Below, one piece after another: positions 1-4,950 of a DNA stretch of 5,116 bases. A model generated the notes under the pieces. That model worked only from the letters and a program-made list of their open reading frames with translations, was not told the DNA's origin and ran no database searches. Source of the stretch: an uncultured Gammaproteobacteria bacterium (lineage in GTDB: Bacteria > Pseudomonadota > Gammaproteobacteria > Steroidobacterales > Woeseiaceae); NCBI GenBank assembly GCA_938003715.1, contig CALKYK010000438.1, positions 1 through 5,116 of the forward strand. Direction: 5' to 3'. Position numbers and translations under genes: made by a program. Numbering within the stretch: the stretch's first letter is position 1; each line of letters starts with the position of its first letter.

Positions 1-419
1 AGATCGTCATCGACTATGCGACGCTGACGGGCGCGGCGGTTACCGCGGTGACGACCAGGATTAGCGCCGTCTTCACAAATCGCGAGGACCTGCACCCGCT
101 GTTGAAAAAAGCCGGCAGGGAATCCGGAGAGCGGGTCTGGCCGTTCCCGCTGGGCAGTGAATTCATGGATGATCTCAAGAGCGAAACGGCAGACATCAAG
201 CAGTGCTCGCCGACGGCGAGCGGTGACCACATCCTTGCCGCAACGTTTCTCGATCGCTTCATCGAAAACGACGTGCCATGGATTCACATCGACCTGTCCG
301 CCTGCACGCGCAAGGGCGGGCTCGCCCACGTGGCGACGGAAATCACCGGCTTCGGTGTTCGCTTTTCCGCAGACCTGATCGTCGACAGGGATATCGTCGA
401 AGTCGCGGCCAACGCCTGA
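1..419 (+). CDS. M17 leucyl aminopeptidase family protein, C-terminal part (5' end outside window)
   Basis: Partial gene; the reading frame is open from position 3 to the TGA at 417-419, and the true start lies upstream. The visible 138 residues open with the M17 signature I-D-Y-A-T-L-T-G-A, followed by family landmarks: a W-P-F-P-L-G segment, a S-E-T-A-D-I-K segment, an A-A-T-F-L-D-R-F helix and a W-I-H-I-D-L-S strand. Known of the family: hexameric, two-metal cytoplasmic aminopeptidases that release N-terminal residues from peptides. Most metal ligands and the NTDAEGR motif lie just N-terminal to the ATLTGA segment, so they cannot be checked here. The sequence is divergent from Escherichia PepA: the usual G-G-R-x-x-G turn is replaced by C-S-P-T-A-S-G, and the W-A-H-L-D-I-A-G-T segment reads W-I-H-I-D-L-S-A-C. 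It may therefore be a paralogous branch rather than PepA itself, so no symbol is given. It ends 10 bases before rnt on the same strand, so the two are probably co-transcribed. Confidence 0.85.
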   Translation, partial: IVIDYATLTGAAVTAVTTRISAVFTNREDLHPLLKKAGRESGERVWPFPLGSEFMDDLKSETADIKQCSPTASGDHILAATFLDRFIENDVPWIHIDLSACTRKGGLAHVATEITGFGVRFSADLIVDRDIVEVAANA

Positions 420-429
420 GCTGCCTGCG

Positions 430-1065
430 TTGTCCGAAAAACCCGCCATCGCCGATCGCTTTCGCGGTTTCTTGCCGGTCGTCGTCGACGTCGAAACCGG
501 CGGCTTCAACTGCAAGACCGACGCGCTGCTCGAAATCGCCGCGGTGCTGATTGGCAACAATGCCGATGGTCGGCTCGAACGGCGCGAGACCGTGCGCTAC
601 CACGTCAAGCCGTTCGAGGGTGCCAACCTCGAACCGGCGTCGCTGGCGGTCAACGGCATCGACCCGACGCATCCGCTGCGCCCGGCCATCGACGAGAAGG
701 ACGCATTGCAACGGGTTTTCCGGGAGGTGCGTCGCGCCGTTCGCGACAGCGGCTGCACGCGCGCGATCCTGGTCGGGCACAACGCGTCGTTCGATCTCGG
801 GTTCCTCAACGAGGCGGTTTCCCGGTCCGGCATCAAGCGCAACCCGTTTCATCCGTTCTCGTCGTTCGATACCGCGACCCTGTGCGGCGTCGCGTACGGT
901 CAGACCGTGCTGTCGCGCGCCGTGCAGGCGGCCGGCCTGGAATGGGACGAGGCATCGGCACATTCGGCCGCGTACGACGCTGAGGTCACGGCGGACGTGT
1001 TCTGTGACATCGTCAACCGTTTTCAGCCAGTGTTTGCGGAATCCGGCAGCCAGTCGAAGAAGTAG
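430..1065 (+). CDS. rnt: Ribonuclease T (DEDDh 3'-5' exoribonuclease)
   Basis: RNase T is a homodimeric DEDDh exonuclease that trims the 3' ends of tRNA (end turnover), 5S and 23S rRNA and other stable RNAs, and acts on single-stranded DNA 3' ends. The 211 residues fit the family length (Escherichia 215). All DEDDh residues are visible: D20 and E22 in V-V-D-V-E-T, D122 in H-N-A-S-F-D, H178 and D183 in A-H-S-A-A-Y-D. The nucleic-acid-binding R10 and R12 (D-R-F-R-G-F) and the family block K-R-N-P-F-H-P-F are present. The start is TTG at 430: it puts D-R-F-R-G-F at residues 9-14, matching the short N-terminus of homologues, and there is no better in-frame ATG or GTG. No strong Shine-Dalgarno is seen; the GAG overlapping the upstream stop is the only candidate. 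Of the four substrate-stacking phenylalanines known in Escherichia, F26, F121 and F143 are kept, but the equivalent of F77 is V74. The upstream peptidase gene ends 10 bases before, suggesting an operon. Confidence 0.96.
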   Translation: MSEKPAIADRFRGFLPVVVDVETGGFNCKTDALLEIAAVLIGNNADGRLERRETVRYHVKPFEGANLEPASLAVNGIDPTHPLRPAIDEKDALQRVFREVRRAVRDSGCTRAILVGHNASFDLGFLNEAVSRSGIKRNPFHPFSSFDTATLCGVAYGQTVLSRAVQAAGLEWDEASAHSAAYDAEVTADVFCDIVNRFQPVFAESGSQSKK

Positions 1066-1066
1066 T

Positions 1067-1081
1067 CCGGCGCCCCGCCGG
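1067..1081. terminator. GC-rich hairpin between convergent rnt and GGDEF-EAL genes
   Basis: A perfect 6-bp inverted repeat, CCGGCG/CGCCGG, with a 3-base CCC loop lies in the 23-base gap between two convergent stop codons (TAG 1063-1065 on +, TGA 1089-1091 on -). It would form a stable hairpin in both transcripts. No run of T follows on either strand, so it is not a canonical intrinsic terminator. It may act as a shared transcript 3' end, a Rho-associated or RNase-blocking hairpin. The inverted repeat is seen directly; the role is inferred from its position. Confidence 0.45.
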
Positions 1082-1088
1082 GATGCCG

Positions 1089-3302
1089 TCAATCGGCCGT
1101 CGGCGTCGCGAGTCGTGACGTTTGCCGCTGCTTCAGCCCGATCGGAATCGGCATCGATTTGGACGTCGGCTGGATGGTGGGCCGGCCGATGAAATAGCCC
1201 TGTGCCAGGTCGATCCCGAGTTCCGCAAGCAGTGCGAGCGATTCGCTGTCCTGCACGTACTCGGCGATCGTGCGCATGCCGGCTTCCCGCCCGATCTCGC
1301 CGATCATGCGTATCATTTTCTGATCGACCGGATTGCGGACGAGGTCGCGCACGAAACAGCCGTCGATCTTGATGTAGTCCACCGGCAGCCGCTGCAGGTA
1401 GCTGAACGAACTGTAGCCGGTGCCGAAGTCGTCGAGCGCCAATTCACAGCCGAGCTCGCGAAGCGCCAGCACCTGCCGCTCGACATAGCCGAGGTGGCGC
1501 ACCGCCAGGCTTTCCGTGATCTCGAAGATTACCGACGCCGGGGAGACCCCGCTTTGCTCGAGGCACTCGCTGACGTATGCCGTCAGGTCTTCGGTTTCGA
1601 AGGCGTTCGCCGAGAGATTGATCGAGAACCGCAGATCGGGTTGTTCGACCTGGTAGCCCGCAAGCGCTTTGATCGACTTCTGCAGCAACCAGGTATCGAT
1701 CTCCGCCATCAGCCCGAAGCGGATTGCCGCAGGCAGGAACGCATCCGGCGCGATCATCTTGCCGTCGTCGCCGCGCAGTCGCAGCAAAACTTCGTGGTGA
1801 GTAATACGGCCGGTCGCAATCTGCACGATCGGCTGGAAGCGGAGTTCGAACTGGTCGTTGTCCAGCGCGTCGCGAAGTTTCGACATCCAGCCGACGTCCG
1901 CGACGATTTTCTCGGCCTCGCTTTCGGACATGCTGTAGAACTGCAACCGGTTCCGGCCGCTGTCCTTGGCTTCGCGGCAGGCGATATCTGCCTGTGCGAT
2001 GAGTTCGTCGTGATCGAACCGGTCGGAACGAATCATCGTGATGCCGACGCTGCAGTGCACGTGGAATACGTGATCGTTCTCGATGTGTGCAAGCCTGCGC
2101 ATGTCCTCGAGGATCTTTTCGGCCAGGCGCTTCGCATTCGACTTGTCGACGCCGGGCGCAAGGATGGCGAATTCGTCGCCGCCGAAGCGCGCAACCAGCC
2201 CGGTGTGGTTCACGGAACGTTTCAGCTGATCGGCGACCTTGCGTATCAGTCGGTCACCCGCAGGGTGGCCACAGGTATCGTTGACGTACTTGAATCGGTC
2301 GAGGTCGATAAACAACAGTGCGCTCGAGGACTCGTTGACCGTGACGTTGTCGATCTCCTTTTTCAGCTCCTCGACGAGACGGCGGCGGTTGAACAGGCCC
2401 GTGAGTGGGTCGTGGTTCGCCAGCCGCAGCAGCCGGGCGTCGCGTTCGCCGAGCGCGGATGCAGTCGTTTCCAGTGCTTCGACAATCTCGGATATTTCCC
2501 TGTGCTCGGCAGGCTTGAACTGCACCGCGAGATTGCCCTTGGCCAGTTCGGCGATAGGCTGCTGCAGGTCGGAAATGGCGGTCAGCGCCCTGGCAAGGTA
2601 ACGCCGGCCAAGCAGTCCGGAGGTGAGCAGAATCACCATCAGGATGCTGATCGCGATCTTGATGTTCGACAAGAGCCGGTTGTGAAAGAGCGAAAAGTCG
2701 AGCTCCAGGCCCACGAACCCGATCAGGTCGACAGCGGTTTCGGCCGCTTCTCCCGCGATATCAAAATTGAACAGCCCGTCGCTTGCTATCGATTCGGTCC
2801 ACAACGGGGCGAGGATATGAAACGCACGTGCATTGAGGAACCGCGTATCGACGATATAAGGCGTCTCCGCACCGACCAGTGCCACGAGTTCCGAGGTCCG
2901 GGATTCGGTCAATGCGTTTGCCGCGCGATCGAACTCCTCGCTGTTGTCGATCGTGAACAAGACGGTTCCGTCGTTCTGGTAATAGACGACGCGATCGATT
3001 TCGGGATACTTGTCGATAAAGCTCTCGAGACGAAGAACGGCCTCGTCGTCGCTCGACAGGTAAAGCGGTGCACCGAGTTCGTTGATTTCCTCGGTCCACT
3101 GCAGCGCCCAGCGGCTGTAGTTGTCCTGCAGCACCCACTGGCCACCGAAATACACGCCGGCAATGGCGAGCGCGCCGATGACGGCGGTAATCACGAGCTG
3201 CAGGGTCAGGATTTCGTGCACCAGAACGCGCTGGCGGCGCTGTCGCAGCGCCCCCGGCAGGCCGGCAATCTTGCCGCCGATCCTGGAGAGAAAGTCTCTC
3301 AC
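1089..3302 (-). CDS. Membrane-bound GGDEF-EAL cyclic di-GMP cyclase/phosphodiesterase with periplasmic sensor domain
   Basis: A 737-residue inner-membrane protein. Order: basic cytoplasmic N-terminus; first membrane helix about 32-53; periplasmic region about 54-212 with a Cache/PDC-like pattern (V-V-Y-Y-Q-N-D-G-T-V near 105-114, a G-F-V-G-L-E-L strand near 195-201); second helix about 213-231; HAMP-like linker 232-290; GGDEF domain about 291-458; EAL domain about 472-708. The cyclase site looks intact: F-I-D-L-D-R-F-K-Y-V-N-D at 331-342 and G-G-D-E-F at 374-378. The inhibitory RxxD site is absent (N365 to G368). The EAL domain keeps the expected metal and catalytic residues: E504 in E-V-L-L-R, N562, E594, D624/D625 in D-D-F-G-T-G-Y-S-S, K645, E681 and Q701, so phosphodiesterase activity is likely; A-E-G-V is changed to A-E-Y-V. 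The start is GTG at 3300-3302, overlapping the stop of the upstream binding-protein gene as GTGA. Inference: periplasmic input from the partner lipoprotein sets the balance of c-di-GMP synthesis and breakdown. Which activity dominates cannot be told. Confidence 0.95.
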   Translation of the reverse strand: MRDFLSRIGGKIAGLPGALRQRRQRVLVHEILTLQLVITAVIGALAIAGVYFGGQWVLQDNYSRWALQWTEEINELGAPLYLSSDDEAVLRLESFIDKYPEIDRVVYYQNDGTVLFTIDNSEEFDRAANALTESRTSELVALVGAETPYIVDTRFLNARAFHILAPLWTESIASDGLFNFDIAGEAAETAVDLIGFVGLELDFSLFHNRLLSNIKIAISILMVILLTSGLLGRRYLARALTAISDLQQPIAELAKGNLAVQFKPAEHREISEIVEALETTASALGERDARLLRLANHDPLTGLFNRRRLVEELKKEIDNVTVNESSSALLFIDLDRFKYVNDTCGHPAGDRLIRKVADQLKRSVNHTGLVARFGGDEFAILAPGVDKSNAKRLAEKILEDMRRLAHIENDHVFHVHCSVGITMIRSDRFDHDELIAQADIACREAKDSGRNRLQFYSMSESEAEKIVADVGWMSKLRDALDNDQFELRFQPIVQIATGRITHHEVLLRLRGDDGKMIAPDAFLPAAIRFGLMAEIDTWLLQKSIKALAGYQVEQPDLRFSINLSANAFETEDLTAYVSECLEQSGVSPASVIFEITESLAVRHLGYVERQVLALRELGCELALDDFGTGYSSFSYLQRLPVDYIKIDGCFVRDLVRNPVDQKMIRMIGEIGREAGMRTIAEYVQDSESLALLAELGIDLAQGYFIGRPTIQPTSKSMPIPIGLKQRQTSRLATPTAD
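3147..3207 (-). other. First transmembrane segment of the GGDEF-EAL protein
   Basis: Encodes about residues 32-52, an uncharged hydrophobic stretch (L-Q-L-V-I-T-A-V-I-G-A-L-A-I-A-G-V) preceded by an arginine-rich segment (R-Q-R-R-Q-R) that by the positive-inside rule sits in the cytoplasm. With the second segment (about residues 213-231, N-I-K-I-A-I-S-I-L-M-V-I-L-L) it brackets a periplasmic domain of about 160 residues. Confidence 0.85.
3299..3302 (-). promoter_or_regulatory. GTGA stop/start overlap coupling binding protein to GGDEF-EAL protein
   Basis: Read on the - strand the four bases are GTGA: the TGA ends the binding-protein gene and the GTG starts the GGDEF-EAL gene. A partial Shine-Dalgarno (GGCGGA) lies about six bases upstream of the GTG, inside the coding end of the first gene. 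This arrangement is typical of translational reinitiation, and it supports the GTG start, since no ATG lies in that frame before the first membrane helix. Confidence 0.8.
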
Positions 3303-4366
3303 TGCGCGTCCGCCATCGTGTCGCCTGCCGGATCGGCTGCCTGCGTGAGACCGTAGCGACGAAGCACTTCGGGATTGGTACGAATGCGGATTTCCGATAG
3401 CTCGGTGACCGGCGGGACGGTGTCCATTTCACCGTCGACGATCCGGTTCAGGACCAGGGTGATGTGCGCCGCAATATCCGTGGGAATGCTCGATCCGCTG
3501 AACGTGGCGCCGATATCCAGCAACGGCTCGTTGAAGACGGCAACCTGCACGCGATGGCGGGCGGCATCGTTCATCATCTGGTCGAGCACCTGCCGGCTCA
3601 GGACCCGGTTGTCGGGGAACAGCAGGTAGCCGTCGACGTCACGAATGAGGCGGTTGAAAAGGTACAGCGTTTCACGATCCGACCGGGCGATTCCGTAGTG
3701 GAACTTTATCCCGCGTTCGCGCATGAGCGCGTCGGTGTACTCGATCAGAGCATCGTGGCCTTCGCCGACGATCGCGCCAACGTTACGCACGGTGGGATCG
3801 AGCTCCCGCCACGCATCGATTTGCTTCGCGATTGGCGGCAGCGACGCGACCGCCTTGATGTCCTCGCTGAGTATGCCGCTGGAGTGCAGGTTGAACACCT
3901 GGCCGATCACTACCGGCGTGGTCGCATACCGTTGCGCGGCCTGCGCGGCGGGCATGCCGATGGCGACGACGGCGACGGCCCCGGATTCCGCGATGCGCGC
4001 GAAAGCGTCCCTGGGCTGCAGACTGCGATCGGAGAAATCATAAACGTCGTAGTGCTCGAGATATCGGTCGAGTGCGTCGACCACGTCGACATACGCGGGG
4101 GTGCGATCGCTCAGAATGACGGCAAAGAGGGGGGCGACGGTTTGCGGTGTCGGGGCGGGTAACGGAGGTGGTGGCGGCGGCAGCGGACGTACGATCGGCC
4201 GTTCAGGTTCCGGCGTTGGTTCCGGTGCCGGTTCAGGATCGGGTACGACGACGACGTCGGGTTGTTGCGGCGCCGGCATGATCATTGAACAGCCCGAAAC
4301 GGCCAGCAGCAGTGCGACGATCAGCGACCGGGCCGAGGCTGCCCGGATTAGCTTAGGCTTGTTCAT
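3299..4366 (-). CDS. Periplasmic-binding-protein-like lipoprotein (ABC substrate-binding PF04392-like) with proline-rich tether
   Basis: A 355-residue exported lipoprotein. Residues 1-25 form a lipoprotein signal peptide (K/R-containing start, hydrophobic L-I-V-A-L-L-L-A) ending in the lipobox V-S-G-C, with C26 as the lipidated residue. Residue 27 is Ser, not Asp, which in the Lol rule predicts sorting to the outer membrane. Residues about 31-79 are a low-complexity Pro/Glu linker including a run of six prolines. From residue 80 the sequence resembles the ABC-type uncharacterised substrate-binding family PF04392 (type I binding-protein fold): A-V-A-V-V-A-I-G, T-T-P-V-V-I-G-Q-V-F-N, S-L-P-P-I-A-K-Q-I-D-A-W-R-E-L, V-R-N-V-G-A-I-V, V-D-G-Y-L-L-F-P-D-N-R-V and V-Q-V-A-V-F-N-E. 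The family assignment is from pattern recognition, not a profile search. The ATG at 4364-4366 has a GGAG nine bases upstream. No permease or ATPase gene is adjacent; the gene instead overlaps the GGDEF-EAL gene, so a sensory rather than transport role is inferred. Ligand unknown. Confidence 0.85.
   Translation of the reverse strand: MNKPKLIRAASARSLIVALLLAVSGCSMIMPAPQQPDVVVVPDPEPAPEPTPEPERPIVRPLPPPPPPLPAPTPQTVAPLFAVILSDRTPAYVDVVDALDRYLEHYDVYDFSDRSLQPRDAFARIAESGAVAVVAIGMPAAQAAQRYATTPVVIGQVFNLHSSGILSEDIKAVASLPPIAKQIDAWRELDPTVRNVGAIVGEGHDALIEYTDALMRERGIKFHYGIARSDRETLYLFNRLIRDVDGYLLFPDNRVLSRQVLDQMMNDAARHRVQVAVFNEPLLDIGATFSGSSIPTDIAAHITLVLNRIVDGEMDTVPPVTELSEIRIRTNPEVLRRYGLTQAADPAGDTMADAQ
4130..4276 (-). 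repeat. Low-complexity proline-rich coding segment (lipoprotein tether)
   Basis: Encodes residues about 31-79 of the lipoprotein. Two zones are visible: a P-D-P-E-P-A-P-E-P-T-P-E-P-E zone made of xP dipeptides alternating with acidic residues, then P-L-P-P-P-P-P-P-L-P-A-P-T-P. The underlying DNA is repetitive (GGTTCCGG-type repeats on + near 4206-4235), so its length could vary between strains by slippage. Such segments behave as stiff polyproline-II spacers, as in TonB. Confidence 0.85.
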
Positions 4367-4375
4367 TCAAGAGAA

Positions 4376-4379
4376 CTCC
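4376..4379 (-). promoter_or_regulatory. Shine-Dalgarno of the binding-protein lipoprotein gene
   Basis: GGAG on the - strand, nine bases upstream of the ATG at 4364-4366. It supports this ATG as the start, which also gives a complete lipoprotein signal peptide. Confidence 0.65.
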
Positions 4380-4382
4380 GCT

Positions 4383-4426
4383 GGTCCGTCGTGGAGGACC
4401 CCGCCGCATGCGCGGGAAGCCCCCGC
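4383..4426 (-). promoter_or_regulatory. Two small hairpins in the leader of the lipoprotein gene
   Basis: In the inferred 5' leader there are two short inverted repeats: GGTCC/GGACC (4383-4387 with 4396-4400, 8-base loop) and GCGGG/CCCGC (4412-4416 with 4422-4426, 5-base loop). Both lie upstream of the Shine-Dalgarno and neither covers it. They do not match the conserved pattern of a known riboswitch that I can recognise. Five-bp stems in GC-rich DNA can occur by chance, so a regulatory role is only possible. Confidence 0.2.
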
Positions 4427-4453
4427 AGCACTGGCACGATCCATGTTCGGGCA

Positions 4454-4462
4454 ACTATATCA
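4454..4462 (-). promoter_or_regulatory. Candidate extended -10 promoter for the lipoprotein/GGDEF-EAL operon
   Basis: On the - strand the sequence reads TGATATAGT, matching the sigma-70 extended -10 (TGnTATAAT) with one mismatch in the hexamer. It sits in a locally AT-rich patch (about 4454-4474) within GC-rich DNA. No good -35 hexamer is found 16-19 bases upstream, which is tolerable for extended -10 promoters. Transcription would start near 4447, giving a leader of about 80 bases before the ATG at 4366. Confidence 0.4.
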
Positions 4463-4519
4463 ATCGCTTAAAAGAGCGCAGTGACCCGCGTCTCAGTTGT
4501 GCCCGGGATGGACCTAATG

Positions 4520-4533
4520 CGGCTTTCGGGCCG
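4520..4533 (-). terminator. Weak hairpin directly after the small acidic gene
   Basis: CGGC/GCCG arms (4 bp) with a 6-base loop start immediately after the TGA at 4534-4536. No T run follows on the - strand. It could mark the transcript end of the small gene, but the stem is short and may be chance. The rest of the 167-base gap to the next gene holds only the candidate promoter and leader described separately. Confidence 0.2.
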
Positions 4534-4809
4534 TCACGCGAGCTCGTCGGCGATGGTGATCTGCACCTGCCGGAGCTTGTCGGGCGACTCCTGACTGATG
4601 ACGATCGTGGTGGATCCCAGGTCGTTTTCGACCATATTGGAACGTGCGACCGCCTCGGCCGCGTCCAGGGTCAATACGTCGTCAATCTCCGGGTAGAGCG
4701 CGTATTCGCTGAGCAGCCGGCCGTCGTCCGCGTACAGCTGAACGCTGAAAACGTCTTCGTCGTCATTCGAATGCGGCCCTGATTCGGTCGAGGGTCTTGT
4801 TATGTTCAT
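4534..4809 (-). CDS. Small acidic protein of unknown function (91 aa)
   Basis: I do not recognise this protein. It has 91 residues with 19 Asp/Glu against 5 Lys/Arg, so it is strongly acidic. It has no signal peptide, membrane helix or cysteine, so it is probably a soluble cytoplasmic protein. The N-terminal 19 residues (rich in S, N, D, E) look disordered. The rest suggests strand-strand-helix-strand-strand: V-F-S-V-Q-L-Y, then S-E-Y-A-L-Y, a helix around L-D-A-A-E-A-V-A-R, then S-T-T-I-V-I-S and R-Q-V-Q-I-T-I. The ATG at 4807-4809 has only a weak GGA upstream. It lies on the same strand between grxD and the lipoprotein operon, 141 bases after the former and 167 before the latter, so it could be its own unit or a member of either. 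Evidence that it is real: patterned hydrophobic/acidic composition and absence of a competing gene on the other strand. Function not assignable. Confidence 0.65.
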   Translation of the reverse strand: MNITRPSTESGPHSNDDEDVFSVQLYADDGRLLSEYALYPEIDDVLTLDAAEAVARSNMVENDLGSTTIVISQESPDKLRQVQITIADELA

Positions 4810-4849
4810 GCACCGTCCGTTCTGGCGGCAAACGTGAGACGGATCAGCA

Positions 4850-4906
4850 CGTCGGCCGGTAACGCTTACACGAACGGGAGCTGCCGACGGTTCCCGCCGG
4901 AGCGTT
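4850..4906 (-). other. Interleaved inverted repeats in the grxD-to-small-gene intergenic region
   Basis: Two inverted repeats interlock: CGTCGGC (4850-4856) with GCCGACG (4883-4889), and AACGCT (4861-4866) with AGCGTT (4901-4906). Their order is arm A, arm B, A', B', as in an H-type pseudoknot, in what would be the leader of the small acidic gene if transcription comes from grxD. The repeats are seen directly; whether they fold or matter is unknown. Confidence 0.2.
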
Positions 4907-4923
4907 GTTTTTGACGGCTTATG

Positions 4924-4950
4924 TCAAGCGGCAGCGCCGCGCCCGCTTGA
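4924..4950 (-). terminator. Hairpin immediately downstream of grxD
   Basis: A perfect 8-bp inverted repeat, TCAAGCGG/CCGCTTGA, with an 11-base GC-rich loop abuts the grxD stop codon (TGA at 4951-4953). Its position fits a transcript 3'-end structure for grxD. On the - strand it is followed by CATAAGCC, not a T run, so it is not a canonical intrinsic terminator; it may be a stabilising 3' hairpin or a Rho-dependent end. The remainder of the 141-base gap has no recognisable gene. Confidence 0.4.

Noticed and set aside
343..1092. 249-codon open frame on the - strand opposite rnt
   Set aside because: Arginine-rich, low-complexity translation with no motif; rnt on the + strand is unambiguous.
1122..3356. 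744-codon open frame on the + strand opposite the whole GGDEF-EAL gene
   Set aside because: Its translation has no recognisable domain and is a composition-driven mirror of the GC-rich real gene, whose - strand product has full GGDEF and EAL signatures. Long antisense open frames are expected in such DNA.
3464..4162. 232-codon open frame on the + strand opposite the lipoprotein gene
   Set aside because: No motif, and the - strand gene has a lipobox, a Shine-Dalgarno and a recognisable fold pattern.
4138..4276. Tandem repeat array or CRISPR-like pattern from the GGTTCCGG-type repeats
   Set aside because: The repetition is explained by coding for the proline-rich tether; there are no uniform repeat/spacer units.
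4367..4447. Possible c-di-GMP riboswitch in the leader of the c-di-GMP cassette
   Set aside because: The conserved core sequences and tetraloop/receptor elements of the GEMM riboswitches are not present; only short generic hairpins are seen.
4408..4782. 124-codon open frame on the + strand opposite the small acidic gene and its downstream gap
   Set aside because: Its composition (many V, R, Q, D) looks like an antisense shadow; the - strand frame has a better start and ordered hydrophobic pattern. The evidence is moderate, since neither has a known homologue.
4922..4927. Consensus -35 hexamer TTGACA on the - strand after grxD, as a promoter for the small gene
   Set aside because: No acceptable -10 hexamer lies 15-19 bases downstream, and the hexamer overlaps the hairpin arm adjoining the grxD stop.
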